A DNA stretch of 64,000 nt from Clonostachys chloroleuca (Eukaryota; Ascomycota; Sordariomycetes; Hypocreales; Bionectriaceae), in contig JBANAY010000003.1 of NCBI GenBank assembly GCA_037952775.1, forward strand, positions 10,974,001-11,038,000. Direction: 5' to 3'. A program made the translations under genes and the position numbers. Below the pieces are notes generated by a model. It was not told the origin of the DNA. It saw only the letters and a list, made by a program, of their open reading frames with translations, and ran no database searches. Position 1 is the stretch's first letter; every line of letters begins with the position of its first letter. This document shows, piece by piece, positions 24,700-35,042 of the stretch.

Positions 24700-25837
24700 C
24701 GTGCAGCTCGCCTGAAGCATTCATTCTCTCATGGCGGAATAAGAAGAAACGCGGAAAGGATGATGACCTCCCCCCTTCTTCTCTGGTCTGTCCCAAGGAG
24801 ACGGATCCCTCGATGATGAGGTGACGGCTAGTAGCGGGAGGCCTATCCGGGGTACCTATCTCCCCGATAGAAGAGCAAAGTAGAGTACATCCTCCTCGTA
24901 AAATCTCCTTTTCGGGTAAGGCGACGCTATCAAGGACAAGGACCGTATGAACAAGACCCAAATCCACGCCACCGGGCCCGAGCTATACCTCGAATTGTCC
25001 GGGCTGTGCATACAGACCCAGGCTGCTGGGTCCTCCTTTTCGGTCTCGCTTTTCTGGCGGCTGAGACGCGGTGAAGGAAAAAAAAAAAAATATGGCTGGA
25101 GGGCTGAGGCTCGAATCGTTAAGCCTAATACGCGCATACATGGTGCTCGCACTGACTCGTCCGTGGGCTAGAGGAGCTTTCGAATTCGTATTCATGCGTG
25201 ATGGGGTTCAGCAGGTCAGCTATCGAGATGGTGGGTGCTATGTGTTTGTGTGTGTGCATGCCTACCGTCTCGACGTGCCGAGATCTGCGCGGATCCAGAG
25301 TCAAGCAGGAGAATGGGGCTTGGAATTAATGATCTGCATGTGCAGTCACAATTGTCGGTCAAATGATAAGAGGTGTGGGAGAGGGTGGAAGTTGATAGGC
25401 AGAGCACATGGTAAGAGTAAGGTATTCAATGTAGATGTAAGCTTTCCTATTCATTCAAATTCCAACGCCTTCTTGGATATAGTCGTTTAATTCATGTGTA
25501 CAATCCTATGTGTACATATAATAAATAATAACGAAGATAAACCAGTAACAAAATGTTTCAAAATATGTACGGATGAAGAGAATATGAAAGAGCCTGGGGC
25601 ATGACCTCGAGCACGACAGACCGAGAGCCGGCGGCTTAAGCTCATGAGCCATGATCGCCAGAGGGTTTCTGATTGATTGCGCGCTGGGACGTAAGCCACC
25701 AGTAACCATATGGCGTGCTGGGGGCTTCTGGTTGTAGGTCTAGTACACGCTGATCGTCCAGCCGGAGATGGACGGCTGACCTGAACGCTTCCAGCAGGCG
25801 TTCTGGGCGCATTGGGGCTGGATTTGGCCGCTGCCTC

Positions 25838-26929
25838 TTACCAGAACTTGATATCCTTGAGCGCCTTGGTGACTTTGGCGGCGACGAGCTTGTGGATGCC
25901 AGTGCCGGGGTGGTAGGTGTCGCGCCACAACTGCAATAGGAAGCCATGATCAGCCAAGGCCTACAAGTCAGAGATGGGATGGGAGTGCTACTTACACATG
26001 ACTTGCCATCCTTATTCGTGCACTTGTTGTTCTTGGCGCCTACACTCTTGGGGGTGTCCAGGGCCTTCTTGAAGGATGCCTCGGTCTTGACGAGGGCGGC
26101 CTTGACGTCCTTGTGGCTCTTCTTGAACTTGTTCAGCTTGTCGTTGAGGCGCTTGTTGTAAGCCTTGGTAGCCTTTTGGAGCTTCCTGGCCTTAGACCTG
26201 CCCTTCTTCTGGATGAGGGGAGTGCGGTAGGTAGCTATTAGTCCCCAGGTCAGTCTCTTCGGTGCTCTCCCATGGGCTTCTTCCTAGGAGGAGAACGCCC
26301 CCGGTGATGCTGATACTTACGAGGAACCTGAAGCAGGAAGAACTTGCGAATGCCGGTCTTGTAGAGGCTCTCGAGCTCTTCAAAGTACTTATCGACAGAC
26401 TTCTCGATGACCTTGGTCGAGTTCTTGCGATAGTACGATGTTCCCAGATCGTTGAGGCCCATCCAGACTCCCACGGCCGCGCTGTCGCCATCCCACTTGG
26501 CATAGTCAGGCTTCTTACCCACGGTGTCCTGGAAGCTCTTGACCTGTTCGGTGAAGCTCTGCACGTTGGGCTTGCTGCCGACGATGATGCTCTTGTCGAC
26601 GGTTGCGCCGCCCGAGGCGAAGTTCCACGACAGGGTGTCATGGTCCTTGTTCTTCTCCTCGAGAACGTAGCCGATCCAGTTCTTGCCTCCGGAAGAGGTC
26701 TTGCCAGGCATGGCGGGGTTGCCTAGAGGGTTCTTGGTTGTGGGCTTGTCGCCCTTGATGTCGAAGCCCGTCCTCGAGTACGAGTCTCCGCTGGAGGCAT
26801 GTTAGGCCAGATCCCTTGCTCTCTTCTGTCGCAATGGTTGACTTACAATGTGAATAGATATCTGGTGTCCTTGGCCGATCCGAGGGTGGCCAGGGCGATA
26901 CCTGCCGAAAGAATACTAAGGAAATGCAT
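25838..26929 (-). CDS. Secreted SGNH/GDSL esterase, CE16-like
   Basis: Four exons on the minus strand: 26929-26847, 26790-26321, 26234-25996 and 25930-25838, with GTAAGT donors throughout and consistent phases, giving 294 residues. An N-terminal signal peptide (MHFLSILSAGIALATLGSA) is followed by the block I motif FGDSYS, whose Ser31 is the likely nucleophile. The block III motif GLND follows at about residues 135-140, and the C-terminal DTYHPG supplies the Asp268/His271 pair. This is the layout of fungal SGNH hydrolases annotated as carbohydrate esterase family 16 (acetylesterases acting on xylo-oligosaccharides). A Lys-rich segment precedes the last exon. Expected to act outside the cell on plant or other acetylated glycans; the exact substrate cannot be told from sequence. 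The splice joining FTF to GDSYS is decisive because the motif is split by intron 1. Confidence 0.9.
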
Positions 26930-28095
26930 CTTGCCGGAAGATGTTTACAAGGACATGAAAAAGAAGAGAAGAGGCGCTGCCTGTGGTGGTGAGACTGCTG
27001 GTTTCTCCCACCGTGGAAAAAAAAGGAAAAAAAAACTTTTTTATAAAAAAAATTGGTCTCAATTGAAGATGAGGCTGTGGTTCGTTCGACGATTACTACA
27101 TCATCCCTCGCCGTTCTCCCTCATTGTTCTTATAAGCTGCATGTGTTTCTGCCGTCATGGGATGAATTCCTTTTCGAGACGGGTTGTGGTTAAAAATAGA
27201 CTGTAAGCCGCCGGGGATGAGATCTGGCTATTACGGATCATGGCGTTGGGGCCCCCGATTTCCTGCGCCAAGAGAGGGCCGCTCCAGAGCTTCCCGGTTA
27301 TTTAAGACTGCTATTGTTGCCTGTTGCTTTAGATAATTGAGATAAATGAATTCAAATTGTATGCTATTCAGTCGGCGCTCGTAGAAGATGGTGTTGAAAT
27401 TGAGAATTCTCCTCTGGCTAACCTGGACCAGAATTTAAGCCCCTCCCAGCACGGGTTAGTACAAGATCCCTTTCGCATCACAGGAAAACATACAGTAACA
27501 AGGGCTGTACTTGTTCAAATGCCCCGGGTATACTGGCGATAATCCTTCTTCGACGCTATTGACATGGAAAACAAGGGTGATCACGAGAGACGCGATGGAT
27601 TGGGAGAAGCTGTGGCCGCCCTCCAAATGACGGACATTGCAGGTGTCAAAGGCCCTGCGATGCTCCACTAACAGCAGCTCCTCCGTTGTCGCTTGGATCC
27701 TGCCCTACCCTATACAACCAACGCCATTGCCATGCCTTTGAATCAACCACTGTCGATTAGAATAAGCCATCGCTGGCATCCAAGGAACGATAATACGTTA
27801 TATTTCGAAGTCTATGAATGTAAACTGACTAAGGAAACAAACTGGTTGGAGTGTAATTGCACTACGAGTCCCAGTCTGTTCTTCAATTTCTACCACCTCA
27901 CCCATCCGCTTCCTTGAGGAAGGAGCCCATCACATGTAACTGCCATTATTACCCAATCCAGTCTTCATCTGGCAAAAGAATGTCTCCCACAGGATCCAAG
28001 CCATTAATCTTTCCTTCTTCAACGAACCACGTGCGACCGTCTTTCCAAGCATACACAAAAAATCGATCTCCAACTTCTGACTGCCTTCGGCGTTA
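26930..28095. other. Intergenic region, promoter of the esterase gene
   Basis: 1.17 kb between two minus-strand genes. It holds an AT-rich, poly(A)-containing patch near 27.0-27.06 kb. No gene seen. Confidence 0.6.
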
Positions 28096-29651
28096 CTACT
28101 CTTCCTGATCACAATCCAGCATAGGTATTATCGACGCAAGCTCCTTGCGGAGCTCCGCCAGGTGTTTGGTCAGAGTCTCCTCCCTGTTCTTCACCATCTC
28201 GTACGACACATCGACGAACAATGACGTCGCCGAGGTCCCCGCGCCCGCCTGCCCATTGACCGTCGCGTCCTTGGGGTTCCTCAGCGACGCGTCCAGAGCC
28301 GCCGTCGCCTTGCGCAGCCGACCGAGGAAATTGTCGGCCAGCTGGGCCGTCAGGAACATGGCGAGCGAAGGCGTCGAATTCACCGGGATAGAGCCGATAT
28401 TCACGTTTGGCAGCTTCCAGAACTGAAACACCCCCTCCGAGGCAATGACCAGCATCTCGTCCGGGTCGGTCTGCGCCAGTTCCGTCTGCACCAGGCCGAA
28501 AACCTTCTGATACATGTCGAGCAGCCGCACATACGTCGATAGCACAAACATGGAGTTGCCAGGATCCGCGCTGGCCCACCGCTCCGTGGCCGTGTCTGCG
28601 AGCTGGTCAAGAATTTCGGCCACGCGCTGCGTGAGGTTGAACATCTCGTCTATGGGCCACCCGTTGTCTCTGAACCGCTCATTAGAGGGCCTGCCGAGCG
28701 GCTGGGTCGCCTCCTGCGCCTCTGAGAGGGCAGTCGACAGTTCCAGGAGGCGGACGTTGATCTCGTTTAGTTCCGCCATCCAGACGACCGGTGAGGCTTC
28801 CCAGGTTGTTGTGGGGCTGGAGTTTGATTCTTGCAGCTGTCTGAGGCTGGTTGTGTCAAGAAAGGAAATATGCCCAGGGCTCTGTCCGTACCGGAACCGC
28901 GGGCGTTTGTTGCTGTTGATACTGTTGCTAGAAGCCGGTTTGGGCTGGCAAGCTCTCCCTCTGAAGGCGACAGGAGAGGAGGATGGGATCTGTGGAGAAT
29001 GTTGAAGCTCAGTCTGCGGCTGGGAGAGAGGATGCTGAGCTTGAGGCTGGGGCTGGGGCTGAGTATGGTCTATCACAGGAAATGCCTCCGAGGTTGTGGG
29101 GAGGTGGTGATGTTCCCACGAATTTATGAAGCCTCCTGTTTGTTGGACTGGCTGAGCGTGAAGGTTATCGGAAAGGATCGCGGAGTGAGATAAGTGCTCC
29201 GAGTGAGGCGGTACGAAGAAGCCCAGCTGATCAAAGTTGAAGTTGAACTCGCTTATGTCTAGCCCTGTCTCAGACGTCACGAGGCTATGGGGTTTTCCTG
29301 TGAGCGCCTCTGTCCGCGAGACTGCTGGCACTACGTTCGGCAACCATATGTGTCAGTGGTTTATTGATCAAGACATGGAATGGGCATAGAGAGCACTTAC
29401 GGGTCTCAGTTAATACAAGGATTGGGTCGCTGCTGGTCCTTCGCCTCTTCGGAGACCGACTGCCAGCTGCTGGAGTTGTCTCGGCACCAAGGGCGTCCTG
29501 ATGGGGCACTTGTTGGAAGTGTTGGTGATGGATATGGTGGTGCGGCGGTGGAGGAGGAGGAGGCTGTTGGTGCCCGTACAACCGCTGGGCCTGTTGTTGA
29601 TGTTGATGTTGATGATCTTGTTGTTGCGGTTGGTGTTGTTGGATATGCTTT

Positions 29652-29697
<46 letters not shown>

Positions 29698-29869
29698 TCT
29701 GCTGTCTGCTCTGCTTTTTATGTCGAAGCGAAGGGCTGAAATTGCACTCGGTTTTCAGCCGCGTACAACGTTCACAGGGCTCTTCACCGATGCGTTTACA
29801 GCTCAGCTTCTGTGAATGACAGCGATCGCAAGCTTTTCGGATTGAGTTATCGGCCATGGTCATGGCCAT
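28096..29869 (-). CDS. Zn(II)2Cys6 transcription factor with polyglutamine tract
   Basis: Two exons, 29869-29401 and 29330-28096, with a 70-nt intron (GTAAGT, CTGAC branch, GTAG acceptor), giving 567 residues. Cysteines 14, 17, 24, 32, 35 and 42 form the C-x2-C-x6-C-x7-C-x2-C-x6-C binuclear zinc cluster (ACDRCHSQKLSCKR...), which binds DNA in the nucleus. A basic linker and a Gln tract (about residues 53-80) followed by a Gln/His-rich stretch come next, then a C-terminal alpha-helical region with VLSTYVRLLDMYQKVF. That last segment resembles the C-terminal regulatory region of AflR-like secondary-metabolism regulators. The start is the first of two ATGs (MAMTMAD); an upstream TTG at 29884 is not a start. 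Later in-phase acceptors at the start of exon 2 would shorten the protein by a few residues. Targets are unknown; the divergent flank holds no biosynthetic genes. Confidence 0.88.
29651..29706 (-). repeat. CAG/CAA repeat coding polyglutamine
   Basis: Plus strand gttgct units (minus strand AGCAAC/CAGCAA) within exon 1 of the Zn2Cys6 gene. They code for glutamine and are expected to vary in length between strains. Confidence 0.85.
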
Positions 29870-32800
29870 CTCTTCAACAAGCAATGGGGTGTGGAAGACT
29901 CGACGAAGCTTTAAGAGGACGCCGCCGAACGGTGAGAGACAACAAGAACCCGCCTTTTCCTAGAAGCTGCCTTCGGTTAGACATGCTCAGTCATTTCGTC
30001 TCTCCTGTTGGCCGAGACAAAAGTTTCAAATCATCAAACGCCAGGACAGACATCCGCAAACCATGTACTTGTGCCCGTGTGTGTGGGGAGAGAGGTGGGT
30101 GGCCCAGAGGCACATCCCACAAGGCGCACGCGGCTCTCTAGATTGGTGAAAGGAGGGGAGGAGGGGTAGTTTCTGCAAAGGCACAGTGGCCTTGACCTGA
30201 CCTTGGCTTGCGCATGGCCCTCATGGCGTCCATGTTGTGGACGGTACGCCGGCATAACGTGATTGGCCCTGTTCTCTCCATGATCACAGCTTGTTGTGCG
30301 TGTGTACCCTTTTTTTCGTCTTTTACTGCGCGGTAAGAGAATACGACGGCGCCAAAGCTACAAGGGTGCATGAGAGAGGAGTAAGTGATCCAGAGATTGA
30401 CTTGCATGTGGCAGGGTTTCTTCAGAGTGCTGCGGCTTCAAGCATGGGGTTTTGATTCGCCTGCACTAACCTTGCGCGACCTGCGAGTCATCGCGATAGT
30501 AGAACGCCTCCGAAGGTGCCGATGCTTTCGATTGAGACATGCCTTCCCATTATGTTGGGGTATCGTGTCCCAGTCCACTGGTTCGGGCCCGGGTAAGTGG
30601 ATTTGTGACATGTCGTATCGATTCCTCCTAGGCTGCCGCCTTATGCCTGCAGCAGTCCTGCCATGGGGTTCGGAGGCTTTAGTGGAAGCTTTGTGAATAC
30701 TACAGAGCTCCAAAATGAGATGCTTCCGGTCGTTCTCGCCATGGCTCCTCTCCGACGATTCTCGGGCACATAATCACGCGTGAACTATCGATGCATGAAC
30801 ATGCTACGACTGGCGATCTTGCCCTCGAGAATCGATTCGAACCCCTCAAATTTGTTACTTACTAAGGTGGATGGCGTAGATGGTGTAACATTCGCATTGC
30901 CTGCTGTAAGGGACGTCGCACTATAATCTGTCCGGGGATACTCTTGTGCGACCTTTGCGATCATTTCATAAGCATGCGTTTTGGCCCGCCGATTCCCTGA
31001 CCGCACATTTTCAGGGCAAGCCAAGAGTAGGTGGTTACAGTTGAGGCTTGGTGTGCAACCCTGACCGAGTTCTGATCGTGTCACCATTTCGCTTCACCAA
31101 CAGGGCAACAGCGCAATCATTCCGACGGGGGCTCTTACTGACACCTCCGAGTTGAACCTAGGGCTATGGTCCAATAGATGCCCATATCAGGCTGATGGAG
31201 ATGGTCTGTTCTCAGAGCAGCAAAGCAAGCACCCGATTGACCCGCCTACTCTGATGTTGAGGGGGCCCAATTACGGTATAGGCTCTCGTATATTTGACCT
31301 TGGAGCGGAAGATTAACAGGGAAGCACAGTCGCTGATCTATGGTGCTACCGATCTGCGACGCCAGGATCTTGAGTGGCGTCTCCTTCTGTAGCCATGATA
31401 TCACGAGACTTCGCATCCTAGTATCAGTTTGGTATCCTCCTGAGGAATAAAATCGAACATGTGGGGAGTTTGTCCCAAGATGAGCCGAGCTCAATCTCAA
31501 ATTGCGGTGTCGGGATCCTCACTTGCAAGGTGGTGATGTCTCACTGCTCTGGGTCTTATGATTCAGGGCCAAGAGAGCCGCCATCCAGCCATGTCGCTTA
31601 AGACTAATCCTTACTCGGTGAAGCCAATGGAAAACATGCGAGTGCATCTGAGAGAAGGCTAGAGAAACTTGGCCAGCAAGACAAACTCGACAAATTCAAG
31701 ATGTGTGTATTTTGAAGTCCCTCTTTCTATGGAATTGGTTGGTTAATTTAATTCTAGACTTTCCCATGCTGCCGGATTCTGCCCCCTAAGCGCCAGAAGC
31801 ACACCGTGCTCCATGATCTCCAAAACCCCGGTTTCCATAGTTCTGGAATCACAGGGGGATCAGATCTCGAACCAAGCCGGGTCATACCATGGGAAGATCC
31901 TTACAACTCGCCCTCGGCCTCTTTCTTGTCATCGGCTCTTCACTACCGTCACCATGGGACTAGCCTAGCGCATGCACATATGCTGCATCGCGTTGGATTT
32001 CTATTTCTCCTTCTACCAAATTTCTCTCGTCTGAGATGTTTGGTTATTATTTTACCTCAAAGTGGCACTCGTACGAGGCGGGACAGGGCTCCTCCTAAGG
32101 CTCATGCCATTTGTGATCCCTGGGGAGGCGGAGGGTCCTCAAACATACACCCCCCTTCACTTCCAGTATCCTGGGACAGATTGAAGGGTACAGCCGTGCG
32201 GCAACGTGCATCCGAAAGTCGCTAATGACGCTGGACTTCCGTATCCTGCTTCCCAGGGTGGCAAGTACATGCAGGGCTGTATCACCGACCTTCTTCCCTG
32301 GTTCTGCAGCCTACTGATCAACTTGATTCCGGTGGCCAATAGGTCAAATTAAGAATATGTCATCAGTCACAAGGCAGCATAGGCGCTCGACCATGGCAGC
32401 TTACCTGTCCCTGCCCTGTCGATTGCCGTCTCTGTTCAGCCTCAGACATGATCGAGCATGTGTCCCGTAACATCACACTCATTTCCTTATACGAACGAGA
32501 TCACCCGCCATTACCTCCACGATCTCAAAGGCAGATCAGATCTCACTTGAGACATGCATCCCTAGAACTGATTGGCGTGTATGATGAGCCATCAAGCGGC
32601 TACCTAAGAATCGCCGTCGTACGACCCAGCAAGCTCCCCCCTCCTTTTCTTTCCACGCTCTAGGCCGTGCCACGGCAGCGCAGAAGAACACCTCACATTC
32701 CCCAATAGAGTAGTCCGCCTTGCCTATCCCCAGCTGCTGACCCGTCGAGGAAAGGCTTCGTAGTATCACCTCATGCTCTGTGCTCGAGATCCAAACACTA

Positions 32801-33347
32801 TCCCAGAGCGCCGCCATCTCCTCCCCACCTTTCTGTGTGAGCGATCTGCGCCCAGCGGTATCGGCCCTTCTCGAAGGATGTTGTCATATTTTTCTTCGCC
32901 GTGAGGCGTACCTGGAGGGGCCCATTGGGGGGTTCACGTTCTGGTAGGTTGTTCAAAGGGTCGAACCGGCTGACACACACGGGCCGGGTGCGTTATGCAT
33001 GCTCACCGCTTCATCTTGACTTTTTCGAAATCTCGCGAGAGTCTTGGAGGAGCCTCTTTTCTGGTGGAAAAGGAGACCATACTGGTTTTTCTGGCAATTA
33101 ATGGCTCAGTAATCTTGAAATTGTCGTTGTAGCACAGCGTGTGATCGTCTCGATGCATACTTCGGCTATGATGTTTGCTATTTTGTGAGATGTGAGAACT
33201 AGGATTTGCGATGGGAAGATGGAAGCCATATGACTGCTGACTGGAAGAGTCGATAAGTAAGGATGGTATATTCATAGATTGAACTATATGCGTATATGCG
33301 ATGTAAAACATATGACAGGAGAAGGACAAGGGGGCGGGCCTCATCAG
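29870..33347. other. Intergenic region
   Basis: 3.5 kb with no firm gene. One 100-codon ATG ORF on the minus strand (31087-30785) contains an internal GTAAGT donor-like site near 30870 and could be a fragment of a gene, but I find no partner exon. The rest looks non-coding. Confidence 0.5.
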
Positions 33348-35042
33348 CTACGGAGGTGGAGGAGGTCTATCCATGAACCAGTATCCCATCCGAGTTCCGG
33401 ATGCTAGATCATCAATGGTGCGGCACCCTGGGTTCCAGTGATCGTCACTGTTTCCGAATGGCCACATGGCGACGAAGAGGACCTCGTTGATTGGGCATGG
33501 GCGGGTCCTCTTCCAATCTGCCCACCCGAGCTTCTCTACCATATTGCGCGTCATGGCTTTGCTCAACTCAACGGCCCGTCGCATTTCATCATTGTCAGAC
33601 TTTCTGTCGATGTAGAACGCGGTACTCTCTGTCCTTCCTGATGCTTGCAGAAGCATAGAACGCATGATGAACACAGTCGAGCATATGCCCTCCATGATAC
33701 TGCTAATTGCGGTGTGAATCAGCTCGTCTGACGCACTCCATTCACTGCGAGATGCATAGCTTCGGTGCAAGTAATGCTGGGTGCAGCGGTGAACGGCAAC
33801 CATCGTCTCGTTAGCTTTGTTGTATGCACCTCCAGCCTCAGAGCCATCGTCTTCCGGCGCATTGATGTAGCCGAGAGCGATCCCCTCCAATTCTTGGATG
33901 AAGTGGTCAGTGGAAATGTCTTCCGTGGCCATATGGGCGATACGATCAGCATATCGATTCACAATCAGGTCGATCACAGCACCCTGCCAATCTACATTGA
34001 AGCGACGAGGCTGTTTAGCCACTTGGGCCAGGTAATGCTTTATGTCCACTAGCTCCTCAAGGGGCGCTGCACCCAGTCTCTCCAAATCAGGTCTTTCGGG
34101 GACGGTGCTGGAGATGTTGATGGGGAAGAAGAAACCTGACACCATGGACGAGAAATCGATGCGGACACGATCATTCGAGATGCCGTTGTATCGTTCCCCT
34201 GCGGCTCTTACCCACTGCCAGAGAACCAAGCTCCAGTCGCCCATCTTATCCTCTTGAAAAAAGGAGCGGGTGGAGGAAATAAGATCCAACCCCTGGGAAA
34301 AGTCGCAATATACCACTTCAAAGCCAATTTCATCACGGATAAACCCGTCGTAACCCCAGTCAGCAATCATGCTACAAATATCCTCGGCCCGTTGCCATTC
34401 GTCCCATATTCCGGAACTGAAAGTCTTATTCTCGCGGAGAAGGAGATCCTGGGAATCTAGTGTACCCATGGAAGTCTTTGCAGCAGACATGCCATCAATC
34501 AGGAGCAGGTGCAAATCACGATTGGCTTGGTACGTTTGAAGATACCCCCTCCGGGACTGGCCATCAGATATACTGCTTGTAGAATCCTCTTGGGCACCGG
34601 TATGGCTGGGGCCCAGTGGCTGAAGCGGTTTCTGGAACTGAGCCTCCTCCCCTTTCCAACGGGGAGGAGGTGGGTGATGCGGATGCTTCTCGGAACGAGC
34701 AAAATTCTCAGCATGCTCTATCTCATAGGCGAGCCACTCGAAACCAGCCGGAGGATGCTTGTATGGGGCGCCGTGATACGTGATGGTACCCTTGGGCATG
34801 ATGGCCGGCATGAAGCTGAAGCCATTGTGGTATATGGCGGTGCCCCATTGGCGGCCGGCAGAGTGGATTGCGTTGAAGATCCGGAACGCGTTGGCCCTTG
34901 CGCTCTCTTTACTGGGCTTGATGGGGATGCGCGCCGCGTAGCTGGTAGCGAAACCAGGGCTGTGAGCGGCTCCTGGGTGCTCTGGCCACGAAGCAGAGAC
35001 GACCGTGGCACTGAGGCCAGTCAGCAGGGATGCGGGCCTCAT
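33348..35042 (-). CDS. Conserved secreted fungal protein of unknown function
   Basis: A single uninterrupted ORF of 564 residues from the ATG at 35042; the upstream TTG at 35066 is not a start. The N terminus (MRPASLLTGLSATVVSA) reads as a signal peptide. Distinctive segments are NAFRIFNAIHSAGRQWGTAI and YHNGFSFMPAIMPKGTITYHG at residues ~51-91, EWLAYEIEHAENFA at ~102-115, GYLQTYQANRDL and LLIDGMSAAKTSMGTLDSQD in the middle, then W.YDGFIRDEIGFEVVYCDF, DFSSMVSGFFFP and DWQGAVIDLIVNRYADR. I recognise this as a widespread uncharacterised ascomycete family, often annotated hypothetical. It has no membrane anchor; the C terminus ends in a proline run. A Pro-rich insert at ~120-165 looks disordered. 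I considered and dropped an ADP-ribosyltransferase assignment. The enzymatic role is unknown. Confidence 0.85.
   Translation of the reverse strand: MRPASLLTGLSATVVSASWPEHPGAAHSPGFATSYAARIPIKPSKESARANAFRIFNAIHSAGRQWGTAIYHNGFSFMPAIMPKGTITYHGAPYKHPPAGFEWLAYEIEHAENFARSEKHPHHPPPPRWKGEEAQFQKPLQPLGPSHTGAQEDSTSSISDGQSRRGYLQTYQANRDLHLLLIDGMSAAKTSMGTLDSQDLLLRENKTFSSGIWDEWQRAEDICSMIADWGYDGFIRDEIGFEVVYCDFSQGLDLISSTRSFFQEDKMGDWSLVLWQWVRAAGERYNGISNDRVRIDFSSMVSGFFFPINISSTVPERPDLERLGAAPLEELVDIKHYLAQVAKQPRRFNVDWQGAVIDLIVNRYADRIAHMATEDISTDHFIQELEGIALGYINAPEDDGSEAGGAYNKANETMVAVHRCTQHYLHRSYASRSEWSASDELIHTAISSIMEGICSTVFIMRSMLLQASGRTESTAFYIDRKSDNDEMRRAVELSKAMTRNMVEKLGWADWKRTRPCPINEVLFVAMWPFGNSDDHWNPGCRTIDDLASGTRMGYWFMDRPPPPP

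Larger units (their letters stand above)
14953..25837. other. Gene-poor region, about 10.9 kb
   Basis: No gene could be supported. Scattered simple repeats occur: degenerate GCTGT units near 15.68-15.75 kb, CCAT units near 16.0 kb, CATA units near 20.4 kb and a G12 run at 24688. Candidate ORFs are Ser/Arg/His-rich, mutually overlapping and mostly open from non-ATG codons. I see no strongly AT-rich islands that would shout repeat-induced point mutation, and no long terminal repeats by eye. Small multi-exon genes like the one at 14.5 kb could still be hidden. Confidence 0.55.

Noticed and set aside
30816..30860. T-loop-like sequence (GGTTCGAATC context on the minus strand) suggesting a tRNA
   Set aside because: No acceptor stem, D-loop or anticodon stem could be folded around it. 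Other GGTTCGA-like sites in the window failed in the same way.
30785..31087. 100-codon minus-strand ORF with an internal GTAAGT
   Set aside because: It has an ATG and a donor-like site, but no matching downstream exon or recognised domain was found.
33348..35042. ADP-ribosyltransferase (heat-labile enterotoxin A-like) assignment for the large secreted protein
   Set aside because: The expected Arg, STS and E-x-E motifs in order are not apparent, and the sequence instead matches a different uncharacterised fungal family.
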